Below, in pieces: positions 9,601 through 17,987 of a stretch of 64,000 nucleotides of DNA (the stretch's first letter is position 1; each line of letters opens with the position of its first letter). The stretch covers positions 87,469 through 151,468 of the forward strand of contig JBNLGI010000231.1 of assembly GCA_050305975.1 (NCBI GenBank), read 5' to 3'. This stretch comes from Thiodiazotropha sp050305975. Its GTDB lineage: Bacteria; Pseudomonadota; Gammaproteobacteria; Chromatiales; Chromatiaceae. A program made the position numbers and the translations under genes. The notes under the pieces are model-generated. The model made no database searches and was not told where the DNA came from. It saw nothing but the letters and a program-made list of their open reading frames with translations.

Positions 9601-12600
9601 CACATCCACCTGCCGAAGTGGGACCTGACCACCACCGACGGTTCGGCCAACGGCTGGAACTATGAGGACGGCACCCTGTCGCCCGGCATGGTGGTCGAGC
9701 GGATCGAGGCCATCAACCAGTACAATCTGGCGAACGCCCCCGTGTTGACCGATGTGCAGGGCAACAGTGTCACCAACTCGGAAGGGCACACCATCGGCAG
9801 CCATCTGGAACCGCTGCCGCATCCCTTCTTCGGTACCGGACTGAACGACGAGTGGCTGGGCGCGCGCACCACGCTGCAGCGCTGGTTCGCCGATCCCGTG
9901 TTCAACGTGGAGGGCGAGGACCGGGGACTGGGCATCATCTTCACCCACGACCACTACGGCCCCTCGACCCACCAGCAGATCGGCCTCTACGCTACGGTGC
10001 TGACCGAGCCGGCCGGCTCCAAGTGGTACCACAACGAGACTGGCGAGGAGATGTACACCCGCCAGGACGGCGGTCCGACCTCTTGGCAGGCGGCCATTGA
10101 GCCACCCTCCGGCGATGCCTATCGCGAGTTCTATTTCGAGTATTCCGATTTTCAGCATGCCTACGAGGCGGGTGTCTACATCGGCGCGGGCCCGGATGGG
10201 CGTCCGAATCACGTGCAGCCTGACGCCGCGTCGTTCGTCTACTCCATCAATCCCTCCTATCGCCAGCAGGCCAATCCCACCTTCCCCGACGTGGGCCTGC
10301 ATCCGGGGATCTGCCCGGGCGGCGTTCCGCGGCCCTGTCCCGAGGCGATCACCGCCGACGACAGCGGCATGCTGGTGGTCAACTACCGCAACGAGCCGGT
10401 CGGTCTGCGCGTCTTCGATCCCATCAAGTCGGGACCTGACGGCAAGCCGGGTACCCAGGCCGATGGCGATGCGGGCGATCTCGCCTTCGCGCTGCAGTCC
10501 CGCGGCGACCGTGCGCTCGCTGTGATGAACGCCAAGCCGAGCACCCTCACTTCGGTGACCGGCCCCACCGGCGGCGTCACCGTGTTCCCGCCCCACATCA
10601 ACGCGGCGGGTGACGGCAACGGCGACCCCTTCACCCCGATGCTGCGGGTACAGGCGGGCGACCTGGTGCGGGTGAAGATCCAGGCCGGGGGCCACGAGCA
10701 TGAGCACAACGCCTCCATCCAGGGGCTGAAGTGGCTGCAGGCGGGCTCCGGCTTCGGCGCAGCGCCCAATTCCGGTTGGCGCAGTTCCCAGAACGCTGGT
10801 ATCTCCGAGCAGTTCACCTTCAGCGCGCCGGTACAGGAGTTCGACGGCCAGCGTGGCAATGTGGCGGACCGCTACTACAGCATGGACATGAGCCAGGACG
10901 GTTTCTGGTCCGGCATGTGGGGTCTGATGCGCACCTACGGGACCCTGCAGAACGACCTGCACCAGCTCTCCAACGGACTGGGCGACTTCAGGATAGCCAA
11001 CGCCAAGGATTACGAGGGCGTCTGCCCGAAATCGGCCCCGCTGCGTCAGTACGACATTTCGGCGGTGCTGGCCAACGCGGTGCTGGAGAACGCCCTCGGC
11101 CTGGCCATCGTGCCGGCCGACACATCGGCCACCCAGCATGAGGGCGGCGCCTTGGATCCGAACGGCGGCACCCTGGTCTACAACCCGCGGCCGACGCAGA
11201 TCCAGGCCTTCAACGTGCCCCTGGACGGTGGCGGCAACCTGCAGATCGGCGGCCAGCAGGGACCGCTGCACGATCCCACCGCGATGCTCTATGTCATGAC
11301 TCAGGACCTCTGGGCCCTGGGCACCGACGGCGCCTTCCTGGTGGACAACGAGGCTTGCTACATCGACACCAAGGGCAAGGGCAATGTGGTCTTCAGCCCG
11401 CTCAATGCGCAGCTCGCCGGTCAGGCCTGTCCGCTCGATGCGGGTTGTGTAAAGACCGATCCCAAGAGCGGCAAGCAGAAGTTCGAGGAAGGTATCGCCA
11501 CCTGTCCGGCCAAACTGCGCCCCGGAGCGCCGGTGGAGCCGGTGGTGGTGCGGGCCGCGGCGGGCGACTGCATCGAGGTCACCTTGCGCAACCGTCTGCC
11601 GGACGATCTGGACGGCAATGGATTCCTCGACGATGTGCCTGACCTGGCAGGCTTCAATACCCTGCTGCAGGTGGTCAACCGCGACCGCGATCCGGTCAAC
11701 GGTCTGACCTGGTTCCACAACAACCTGATCCGTCCCTCCAGCCACGCCGCCATCGAGCCCCAGCTGGTGAGCATCGACGTCACCCGCGACAGCGGCGTGC
11801 CGGTGGGCATCAACCCGTCGGTGGTCGCCGTGCCCGGCAAGGAGAAGACCATGCGCTGGTATGCCGGGCATACGGAGACCCTGCCCGATCCCCGTGGCGT
11901 CGTTCTGAAGAGCACGCCGGTAGAGCTGGGCGGCGCCAACCTGATGCCGGCCGACGTCATCAAGCAGGGCCAGAAGGGCATGGTCGGCGGCCTGGTGGTG
12001 CATCCGGAAGGTTCGAGCTGGAGCGAGACCGACCTGGTGCGCGACCGTCAGGGTAGCCTAGACGGCAACGGCCAGGTGGTCTTCGAGGGTCGCGAGACGC
12101 GCACCTCGGCCACGGTGACCAAGGCGGACGGCACTGCCCGGCGCGACTTCGTCACCGTGTTCCAGAAGGGGCTGAACCATCGCTTCGGCGACGGCGAGGC
12201 GGTGCCCAACATCGCCTCGGAAGGCCAGGGCATTCCGGAGGACAGCCACGATGCGGGTCAGATGGCCATCAACTATGCATCCGAGCCGCTCTGGTTCCGC
12301 TTCGGCGTACCGGCGGAAGCCCCCTTCGGGCGCGCCAACGGTGCCGGTCACGGCGATATTTCCAATGCCCATATGGCGCATAGCAATGCGCTGGCGGGTG
12401 CGGGATGCGCTATTGACCGGACCCTGCCGGAGTGCGATCCGGTGACGCCGGTGTTCACCACCACCGCGGGTGACGAGGTGCTGATGCACGTGATCGAGCC
12501 GAGAGGCGTGGGTCGCGGTACTACCTTCAACCTGCACGGCCACAACTGGCTGCGCGATCCCTACCTGGCCGGTAGCGTGCCGTCACAGACCATCGGCGAC

Positions 12601-12789
12601 AATCCGATGGGCATGACGCTGGGTCATCAGGAGAGCGTCACGCCGGGTGCCCACTTCGACATCCTGCTGAAGCAGGCGGGTGGCGCTTTCAACGTGGCGG
12701 GTGACTACCTGTTCAGGGATCAGGGTTCGTTCGGCAACCTCGGGGGCCTGTGGGGCATCCTGCGAGTCGAGCCCAACCAAACGCCATGA
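6679..12789 (+). CDS. Very large multicopper oxidase, MofA-like (putative manganese oxidase)
   Basis: A secreted protein of 2036 residues with a signal peptide near residues 18-38 and many cupredoxin-like segments. Copper-site motifs: HVSFH at 159-163, HVFHLHNHQW starting at H515, HCHFYPHFAQGM at 569-580 (the HCHxxxHxxxxM signature with H569, C570, H575, M580), HIH at 975-977, THDHYGPSTHQQ with H1090, H1092 and H1098, GGHEHEH at 1337-1343 and LHGHNW at 1952-1957. The spread of His clusters and the GPSTHQQ and HIHLPKWD segments resemble MofA/MnxG-type oxidases implicated in Mn(II) oxidation, but this chain is longer than the roughly 1200-1700 residues I recall for those. The last cupredoxin lacks HCHxxxH (GDYLFRDQGSF instead). 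GAGGAG at 6666-6671 fixes the start. Downstream copper chaperones and a cytochrome support a copper/redox role; Mn as substrate is inference. Confidence 0.9.
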   Translation: MPAHITTTPTSGRGIPKAAGGYLLFALCMLGINTQALAVECTPANTVVANVVALDQPLMFNRLGAQNVNGMIYALQRDVVAVDPVTRELLPGAIPGDIGSFTPGNVTLRPDKRPRPLTLRVPAGDCLQVNLSNMLAPVANPFNAAEPLLNINDQPADRHVSFHSQGLELVDGIADDGSFTGRNESSLVLPGNSHSYMLYAPKEGTFLAVSYGATLGGDGAGGTIASGLWGVVTVQPPGAAIYRSQVTEEELRLASLDLNPASGSCGQPAISVSSGHPIIDYEARYPSANCNNGTDLGAAVWNAEGKAGRPIINMIDTLANNEFVHNDINAVVAYGGGDYQLDGNGHFPAATYPLESQGQRNPTVPTRLEPFREFMVAFHDEIGAAQVFPKWFADPVLGHTLHGVRDSFMINYGSGGIGSEIIANRLGVGPMHDCLSCAYEEFFLTAYTVGDPAMVVDIPANTGLEACDPALNNCEAVGPKAFEAFYPDDPSNVHHSYTGDPVKFRNLHAGPKEQHVFHLHNHQWLFNPNDDNSNYLDAQGIGPGSGYTYEINFGGSGNRNKSSGDAIFHCHFYPHFAQGMWEMWRIYDTFQVGTELAVSISDDVNDVSDVHDVTFALQSGMPAAGARALPDGEILAGTPIPAVVPLPGRPMAPMPSPGVTVVDNGNQICVDPVLFGTAPVNADGSCPTGMQLRATGSLASIDRGPLFTTDENGNTVPSGLNPGYPFWIAGIEQTVGQRPPTPPMDMKVDATNHQNGGWDGGLPRHALEGYAAGGASVSSQSRLDMSKEITVAKPVWFPEDGTDIERVAMAYHAKRCHDTSLPNGAAANCAADDTGGYLMNGAPAIAGAPYADPCIDDLGRSIESNVPANFFDAVNGMNNIGLPIHGSDNPRVYKAANLQFDAVFNKAGYHFPQERIIALWEDVVPIIDKTKPPEPFVIRMNTFDCTMYLHTNLVPKEYELDDYQIRTPTDIIGQHIHLPKWDLTTTDGSANGWNYEDGTLSPGMVVERIEAINQYNLANAPVLTDVQGNSVTNSEGHTIGSHLEPLPHPFFGTGLNDEWLGARTTLQRWFADPVFNVEGEDRGLGIIFTHDHYGPSTHQQIGLYATVLTEPAGSKWYHNETGEEMYTRQDGGPTSWQAAIEPPSGDAYREFYFEYSDFQHAYEAGVYIGAGPDGRPNHVQPDAASFVYSINPSYRQQANPTFPDVGLHPGICPGGVPRPCPEAITADDSGMLVVNYRNEPVGLRVFDPIKSGPDGKPGTQADGDAGDLAFALQSRGDRALAVMNAKPSTLTSVTGPTGGVTVFPPHINAAGDGNGDPFTPMLRVQAGDLVRVKIQAGGHEHEHNASIQGLKWLQAGSGFGAAPNSGWRSSQNAGISEQFTFSAPVQEFDGQRGNVADRYYSMDMSQDGFWSGMWGLMRTYGTLQNDLHQLSNGLGDFRIANAKDYEGVCPKSAPLRQYDISAVLANAVLENALGLAIVPADTSATQHEGGALDPNGGTLVYNPRPTQIQAFNVPLDGGGNLQIGGQQGPLHDPTAMLYVMTQDLWALGTDGAFLVDNEACYIDTKGKGNVVFSPLNAQLAGQACPLDAGCVKTDPKSGKQKFEEGIATCPAKLRPGAPVEPVVVRAAAGDCIEVTLRNRLPDDLDGNGFLDDVPDLAGFNTLLQVVNRDRDPVNGLTWFHNNLIRPSSHAAIEPQLVSIDVTRDSGVPVGINPSVVAVPGKEKTMRWYAGHTETLPDPRGVVLKSTPVELGGANLMPADVIKQGQKGMVGGLVVHPEGSSWSETDLVRDRQGSLDGNGQVVFEGRETRTSATVTKADGTARRDFVTVFQKGLNHRFGDGEAVPNIASEGQGIPEDSHDAGQMAINYASEPLWFRFGVPAEAPFGRANGAGHGDISNAHMAHSNALAGAGCAIDRTLPECDPVTPVFTTTAGDEVLMHVIEPRGVGRGTTFNLHGHNWLRDPYLAGSVPSQTIGDNPMGMTLGHQESVTPGAHFDILLKQAGGAFNVAGDYLFRDQGSFGNLGGLWGILRVEPNQTP

Positions 12790-12800
12790 GGTAGTGGTGT

Positions 12801-12847
12801 GAGGCGGTGCCACCGCGGCGATCCCGCTGTGGTACCGCCTCTTTTTT
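12801..12847 (+). terminator. Terminator after the multicopper oxidase gene
   Basis: A 13-bp near-perfect stem (GAGGCGGTGCCAC at 12801-12813 with GTGGTACCGCCTC at 12829-12841) is followed by TTTTTT at 12842-12847. It lies 11 bases after the oxidase stop and before the start of the next gene, so the oxidase may be made largely as a monocistronic message, with readthrough or a separate promoter for the genes that follow. Confidence 0.9.
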
Positions 12848-12909
12848 ACAGTGATGGACTCCCGCGGAATGAGGCGGTATCCGTGGGGGATTTGAGAGAG
12901 ATTATAACG

Positions 12910-14928
12910 ATGACAAAAGGCATGAAACGCTTTCACCACTATGGCTGCATCACAGCGATGCTCGCTACCTTTCTGATCTCCAGCACTGCTCTCACGGCCG
13001 AGGAGAGCGACGCCGGAGGGCAAGACGCCTCCGCCGCGAATAGCGTCACCCGGGAAGGCCTGCAGATCAACTTCAGCGTGGCACCGGCGAAATCTTCGCA
13101 TCAGGCCAGAGCGGCCGACGCTGCGGAGGAAACCGCGCCGCTGATGGCCGGCGATCTGGCCACCTTCCGCTTCGAGATCAAAGACGCCTCTACACAACAG
13201 GGTATCTCGGGTATCTATCCGGGCTCCTGGGTCGATCTGCACAAACCCTGGAAGGGTGAACCGGCGGTTACCCTGGAGTGCAAGGACCGGGTCGGGATGT
13301 ACCTGAAAAAGCTGGTCGGCGTGCGGCCGATGATCGACCTCAACAGCTATTACGTGGTGGTGCTCAATGACGACTCCACCATCTCGGTCATCGATCCCCT
13401 CATCGGCGTGACCGGCATCACCAAGCTCTATGCCCAGATCGTGCTCAAACGACCGGGGGGCGACTGGACCAAGAACGGCGCGGAAAACCGCATCTTCGTC
13501 AGCCTGCCGACGGAGGACGAGGTGGCGGTGATCGACGCGATCAATTTCAAGCTGATCGGCTACGTGCCTGCGGGCGACAAGCCGTTGCGCATCGCCCTGC
13601 AGCCGGACGAGAAATATCTCTGGATCGGCAACGACAGTCTGCGTGAAGCGGACAGCGGCGTCACCGTGATCGATGCGGAGACCTATGAGATCAAGGCGCA
13701 GATCGCCACCGGGGCAGGGCATCATGAGCTGGCCTTCTCGGATGACAGCCGCTACGCCTTCGTCACCAATCGCAACAGCGGGACGCTGACGGTGATCGAT
13801 ATCCAGACGCTGCAAAAAGTGCAGGAGATCGCCGTCGGCAAAACCCCCATTTCACTGGCCTATTCGGCACTGGCCGATGCCGTGTTCGTGGCGGATGCGG
13901 CTTCCGGCGCCATCAAGGTGATCGATGCCAAGAAACCTGCCGTCAGGGCGCAGCTGCAGGCCAGGCCCGGTCTGGGTCCCATGCGCCTGAGCAAGGACGG
14001 GCGTTGGGGCTTCGTGGTCAACCCCGGAGCGGACCGGGTGCATGTCTTCGATACGGCAGGCAGCGAACTGTTGCCCGACATCGAGGTCGAGGGACAGCCC
14101 TATCAGATCGCGGTCTCGCGCGCCTTCGCCTATGTGCGCACGCTGAAGAGCGAACGGGTCAGCATGATCAATCTGAACGAGCTCTCCAAGGGCAACCGCA
14201 CACCGCCGGTGGTGACCTTCGCCGCCGGCGACAACGCCCCCTCGAAAGTGCCGCAGCTGAGTATCGCCGACAGCATCGTCGAGTCGGTGGGCGAGGCGGC
14301 GGTCTTCGTCACCAGTCCCGGCGATGCCACGGTCTACTTCTACATGGAGGGCATGAATGCGCCGATGGGCAACTTCCGCAACTACGGCCATCGACCGGCC
14401 GCGGTGATGGTGACCGACAGGACCCTGAAGGAGGAGAAGCCCGGCGTCTATACCGCCAGCGTGCGGGTGCCTGAAGCCGGCGAATACGATGTGGCTTTCC
14501 TCATCGATACGCCGCAGGTGCTGCATTGCTTTACGTTCACGGCCGAGCCGAGCGCGCACGATCTGGCCAAACAGGAGGAGATGGTCGTCACCTACCTGGA
14601 GCCGAGACGGGTGGTGACGGCCCATGAACCGACGGATTTCCGCTTTCGCCTGAGCCTGGGCGCTGAAAAGCCCGTCGAGGACCTGCAGGACGTCTCCGTA
14701 CTCTACTACCGGGCCCCGGGGCTGGGTCGTAACGAAATCGCGGCCACACATATCGGTGACGGGGTCTACCAGGTGAGTCTGCCGCCGATGCAGAAGGGCG
14801 CTTACTACCTCTACGTGCAGACGCCGTCGATGAAGGTTCGCTACGGCGATCTGCACTACACCACATTCAGAGTACTCGAAGCGCAGGAACAGGCTGCCAG
14901 CACACCGGCTCTGGCCAAAGGTGATTGA
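12910..14928 (+). CDS. Exported YVTN-type beta-propeller protein with YtkA/FixH-like domain
   Basis: The signal peptide (CITAMLATFLISSTALTA) is followed by an N-terminal domain and then a YncE-like propeller (residues about 120-460) with YVTN-type repeats such as IFVSLPTEDEVAVIDA, YAFVTNRNSGTLTVIDI and VFVADAASGAIKVIDA. The C-terminal part has an immunoglobulin-like segment with GMNAPMGNFRNYGHRPA and PGVYTASVRVPEAGEYDV, which resembles YtkA/FixH-like domains linked to copper delivery, and ends in a Gln/Ala-rich tail. The start is placed at ATG 12910, because earlier in-frame codons lie inside the terminator of the oxidase gene; ATG 12925 is also possible. Spacing to the SCO gene is one base. 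A redox or copper-handling role is inferred from neighbours. Confidence 0.75.
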   Translation: MTKGMKRFHHYGCITAMLATFLISSTALTAEESDAGGQDASAANSVTREGLQINFSVAPAKSSHQARAADAAEETAPLMAGDLATFRFEIKDASTQQGISGIYPGSWVDLHKPWKGEPAVTLECKDRVGMYLKKLVGVRPMIDLNSYYVVVLNDDSTISVIDPLIGVTGITKLYAQIVLKRPGGDWTKNGAENRIFVSLPTEDEVAVIDAINFKLIGYVPAGDKPLRIALQPDEKYLWIGNDSLREADSGVTVIDAETYEIKAQIATGAGHHELAFSDDSRYAFVTNRNSGTLTVIDIQTLQKVQEIAVGKTPISLAYSALADAVFVADAASGAIKVIDAKKPAVRAQLQARPGLGPMRLSKDGRWGFVVNPGADRVHVFDTAGSELLPDIEVEGQPYQIAVSRAFAYVRTLKSERVSMINLNELSKGNRTPPVVTFAAGDNAPSKVPQLSIADSIVESVGEAAVFVTSPGDATVYFYMEGMNAPMGNFRNYGHRPAAVMVTDRTLKEEKPGVYTASVRVPEAGEYDVAFLIDTPQVLHCFTFTAEPSAHDLAKQEEMVVTYLEPRRVVTAHEPTDFRFRLSLGAEKPVEDLQDVSVLYYRAPGLGRNEIAATHIGDGVYQVSLPPMQKGAYYLYVQTPSMKVRYGDLHYTTFRVLEAQEQAASTPALAKGD

Positions 14929-14929
14929 T

Positions 14930-15634
14930 ATGAAGAAGCGTTTACAGAAGATTGCTAGTGAAATGCGTCGTCGCAACAGAGGCTGGATTCCGGCACTCCT
15001 GTTGCTGAGCTGTCCCTTGAGCGGCAGTGCAATGGAAGGCATGGACCACAGTGCTCACCAGCATCACGAACAACATCAGTCCGCCGCTCCAGTCAAACCT
15101 GAAATGGCGCAAGTGGATCTGGTCTCCGAAGTGCTGCAGTCTCAATACGGTCAACCGGTAAATCTCACCGACGACATCGGCAAGCACCGCATACTGGTCA
15201 TGAATTTCGTCTACACCACCTGTACCACGGTCTGTCCGGTGACCAGCGCAGTATTCGAGCAGCTTCAGGCCCAACTGCAAGCGCAGGAGAGTCTGGGCAG
15301 CGAGGTGATGCTGGTGTCCGTCACGGTCGATCCGGTGCGGGACACGCCCCAAAAACTCAAGGATTACGCCGGCCGTTTTCACGCCGGCAAGGATTGGCTC
15401 TGGTTGACGGGGGAAAAGCGGCGTGTCGATCGGGTCCTGGAAGGTCTCGGTGCCTACACGCCGGATTTTCGCGATCACCCGGCCATGGTGCTGGTGGGCG
15501 AACCGTCCTCGAACCGCTGGATGCGCTTTTTCGGCTTTCCAAGTCCGGAAAAGATCCTGGCAACTATCGAGGATTTGAAGATGCCGTCTAACGAGACGCT
15601 GGCCGGCCACCGCCATGACGGTCATGTCCATTGA
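14930..15634 (+). CDS. SCO1/SenC-family copper chaperone with His-rich N terminus
   Basis: A thioredoxin-fold protein with a signal peptide (GWIPALLLLSCPLSGSA). The copper-binding CxxxC motif is C98-T-T-V-C102 and the conserved distal His is H183 in RDHPAMVLVG. SCO proteins load copper onto or reduce copper sites such as CuA of cytochrome oxidase. Here a Met/His-rich stretch (MEGMDHSAHQHHEQHQ) just after the signal peptide could hold additional copper. ATG 14930 starts two bases after the stop of the propeller gene; an in-frame GTG at 14921 is less likely. The next gene is a second SCO protein. No cytochrome oxidase gene is visible, so the target may be the multicopper oxidase; this is inference. 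Confidence 0.9.
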   Translation: MKKRLQKIASEMRRRNRGWIPALLLLSCPLSGSAMEGMDHSAHQHHEQHQSAAPVKPEMAQVDLVSEVLQSQYGQPVNLTDDIGKHRILVMNFVYTTCTTVCPVTSAVFEQLQAQLQAQESLGSEVMLVSVTVDPVRDTPQKLKDYAGRFHAGKDWLWLTGEKRRVDRVLEGLGAYTPDFRDHPAMVLVGEPSSNRWMRFFGFPSPEKILATIEDLKMPSNETLAGHRHDGHVH

Positions 15635-15654
15635 GTAGCAGTGGGGAAGAAATC

Positions 15655-16236
15655 ATGTATACACGTATAAGCCTATTTCTGCTGGTCCTGGGGTTCATCA
15701 CTGTTATCGATAGTGCGGCGGACACAAATGTGCAGGCAGAACAGCAGGCCAAGGCACGCAGCTACTTTACCGATCTTTCGGTCGTGGATCAGGACGGTCA
15801 GGAGCGGCGGTTCTACAGTGATGTGTTGAAAGACAGAGTGGTCTTGATCAATTTCATCTTCACCAGCTGCGAACATGCCTGTCCTCTGATCACCCAGCAC
15901 CTCGCCTCGGTAAAGGATCAGCTGGGTCTGGATCTCTCCCGTAAGATTCACTTCATCTCGATAAGCGTCGATCCTGAACGGGACACGCCCGAAGCCCTGC
16001 GCGTGTTCATGCAGAAACAGGAGATCGAAATGCAGCCAAGCTGGGAGTTCATAACGGGAGACAAGACAAATCTCGATACCATCATCAGGAAACTGGGCCA
16101 GTACACCGACAGCATAGATGGCCATTCGACCCTTCTGCTTGCCGGCAATGTCAACAACAGTCACTGGATGAAGATCCAGGCCAACCTGCCGCCGCAGGCG
16201 ATCGCCGAGAAGCTCAAGCGCCTGATCCTGGGTTGA
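15655..16236 (+). CDS. Second SCO1/SenC-family protein
   Basis: A membrane-anchored or exported thioredoxin-fold protein of 193 residues with hydrophobic N terminus (ISLFLLVLGFITVIDSAA). The motif C72-E-H-A-C76 and H157 in DGHSTLLLAG are the three copper ligands of the SCO family. GGGGAAGAA just upstream fixes ATG 15655; an in-frame TTG at 15631 overlaps the previous gene. It differs from its neighbour by lacking the His-rich segment, so the two may act in sequence (copper insertion and thiol reduction), which is inference. It lies in the same transcription direction with short gaps on both sides. Confidence 0.9.
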   Translation: MYTRISLFLLVLGFITVIDSAADTNVQAEQQAKARSYFTDLSVVDQDGQERRFYSDVLKDRVVLINFIFTSCEHACPLITQHLASVKDQLGLDLSRKIHFISISVDPERDTPEALRVFMQKQEIEMQPSWEFITGDKTNLDTIIRKLGQYTDSIDGHSTLLLAGNVNNSHWMKIQANLPPQAIAEKLKRLILG

Positions 16237-16306
16237 GCGGAGTGAGCAGACCGGGCAGGGGGCGCATTATAATGAACCTGTTATCCCTGTCCGATCACCA
16301 GCGGCT

Positions 16307-17893
16307 ATGCGTCCAATCCTGACAAAAGTCACCCATTACGCCCTATGCCTGATTTCATGCGTGAACCTGTCCTGGATCGATCGGATTGCTGCGGGCGAAC
16401 TCACTGAACTCGAGGCTGCCGGCAAACGCATCTATACGGAGGGTATCAACCGACAGGGCAGGGAGTTCGACGCGCTGGTCGGAGAAACCGATGTGGCGCT
16501 CCCTTCTACGACCTTACCCTGCGCCGGCTGTCATGGTAAAAACGCTGAAGGCGGTGAAGAGGGCGGTGTGCGGCCACCGCCGCTGGCATGGTCCTATCTG
16601 AGCAAACACTACGGCCATGCGCATGCCAATGGCCGGCGGCATCAGGCCTTCACCACGGCAAGCTTCGCCAGAAACCTGCGTGAGGGCCTGGACCCGGGAG
16701 ACAACCGTCTCGACACCACCATGCCGCGATATGCGCTCACGGACGCCGATATCGAAGCACTCGTGAGTTACCTGAAACTGATCTCTGCCGAAACGGCGCA
16801 GGGAATCAGTGAATCGAGCATTCGGATCGGAACCCTGGTGCCTAGGTCCGGCCCACTCGCTGGTGCCGGCGAAGCCATGCTGGCCGCGTTGAAATTTCAC
16901 ATCGATCGGCAAAACGCCAGAGGCGGTCTCTATGGTCGGAAGCTCGAGCTGGTGGTCGAGTCCTACACGAGCGAGCGTGAAAAAACCCTGGCGAATTTGC
17001 AGCGTCTAGTGGAGGAGGGGGAGATCTTCGCCTTGGTCAGTCCCTTTTTGGTCGGCATCGAAAACGAAGGCGCCGAGCTTTCGGCAAGCTACAAAATACC
17101 GGTCGTGGCGCCGTTCAGCCAGTTTCATGGCGGCCAGCATGCGGATCTCGAGTACATGTTCTATCTGCGAAGCGGATTCAGAGAGCAGGCGCGGGCCCTC
17201 CTGACCTATTTCGCCAAACATGCCGAGGCGCCCGGAAATTTGCTGCTGATCCGCCCGGCAGGCGTACTCGATGGGGTGGGCGAAGCCCTGGCAACGGAAG
17301 CCGAGAAGCGCGGCTGGACGTTGCAGGAAGCACCTCTGGAGCACGTGCGTGACGCATGGGCCGATTTGGTCGAAACGGGACGAAAAAATCATGTACAGCT
17401 GGTTTTCTTTTACGGATCGAGTTCCGATATGGATAGATTCCTGAGCGAAGCAGACCGGTTGAATTGGCATCCGATGGTTACGCTGCCAGAGGCGCTCATA
17501 GGATCTGATGTCTTCAAGCTGCCGGTTGGCTTCTCAGACCGACTCTATCTCACCCATCCTGATCCTGTGGGTAAAGATCGTTATCGATCCACGGCTCTGA
17601 TTGAAGCCTTTTTTGACAGCGGTTTAAGTACACCGGCGAACCTGGAGCTGCAACTTGCGGCGCTGAATGCCGCGCAGGTTTTCAACGAATGTCTCAAGCG
17701 TACAGGACGCGACATATCCCACGAGAAATTCGTCGCTGCCTTGGAATCGCTGAACGGCTGGGACAGCGATATCGGGCCCAGAATCTCTTTTGGCGTCAAC
17801 CGGCGCGTTGCATCGCAAGGCAGCAGAATAGTCAGTGTCGACATCGTCAACCGCAGCTACACACTGGTGAGTGCCTGGCTTGGTCTGGATTGA
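16307..17893 (+). CDS. Cytochrome c domain fused to a periplasmic binding protein
   Basis: After a hydrophobic N terminus there is a class I cytochrome c domain with heme-binding C72-A-G-C-H76 and a likely axial Met in TTMPRYALTD. From about residue 165 the protein is a type I periplasmic binding protein of the branched-chain amino acid (LivJ/Peripla_BP_6) type: IRIGTLVPRSGPLAGAGEAM, LKFHIDRQNARGGLYGRKLE, with a second lobe through residue 528. There is no ABC permease nearby, so transport is not obvious; the fusion suggests a ligand-binding protein that exchanges electrons. It sits 71 bases after the SCO gene, with TATAAT at 16268-16273 in the gap but no matching -35 box. Fusion is direct from the sequence; function is inference. 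Confidence 0.85.
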   Translation: MRPILTKVTHYALCLISCVNLSWIDRIAAGELTELEAAGKRIYTEGINRQGREFDALVGETDVALPSTTLPCAGCHGKNAEGGEEGGVRPPPLAWSYLSKHYGHAHANGRRHQAFTTASFARNLREGLDPGDNRLDTTMPRYALTDADIEALVSYLKLISAETAQGISESSIRIGTLVPRSGPLAGAGEAMLAALKFHIDRQNARGGLYGRKLELVVESYTSEREKTLANLQRLVEEGEIFALVSPFLVGIENEGAELSASYKIPVVAPFSQFHGGQHADLEYMFYLRSGFREQARALLTYFAKHAEAPGNLLLIRPAGVLDGVGEALATEAEKRGWTLQEAPLEHVRDAWADLVETGRKNHVQLVFFYGSSSDMDRFLSEADRLNWHPMVTLPEALIGSDVFKLPVGFSDRLYLTHPDPVGKDRYRSTALIEAFFDSGLSTPANLELQLAALNAAQVFNECLKRTGRDISHEKFVAALESLNGWDSDIGPRISFGVNRRVASQGSRIVSVDIVNRSYTLVSAWLGLD

Positions 17894-17971
17894 ATGACAT
17901 CACATCCCACGACGTATATTCATCTGCATGCCGCTCTGGTCATCAATGAACCGTCACAAGCCATTCTCGGG

Positions 17972-17987
17972 CTCTGACTAATCAGAG
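17972..17987. terminator. Possible bidirectional hairpin between convergent genes
   Basis: CTCTGA / TCAGAG with loop CTAA lies between the cytochrome fusion gene and the convergent LuxR-type regulator and overlaps the stop codon of the latter. The T run is short on both strands, so termination would be weak. Confidence 0.35.

Noticed and set aside
6661..12003. A 1780-residue open frame on the minus strand over the multicopper oxidase gene
   Set aside because: It is antisense to a gene with clear copper motifs and signal peptide, is very rich in His, Gly, Arg and Val without any domain, and reflects GC-rich codon bias.
12583..15042. Long minus-strand frames over the propeller and SCO genes
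   Set aside because: Composition is that of shadow frames, and the sense frames carry signal peptides and CxxxC motifs.
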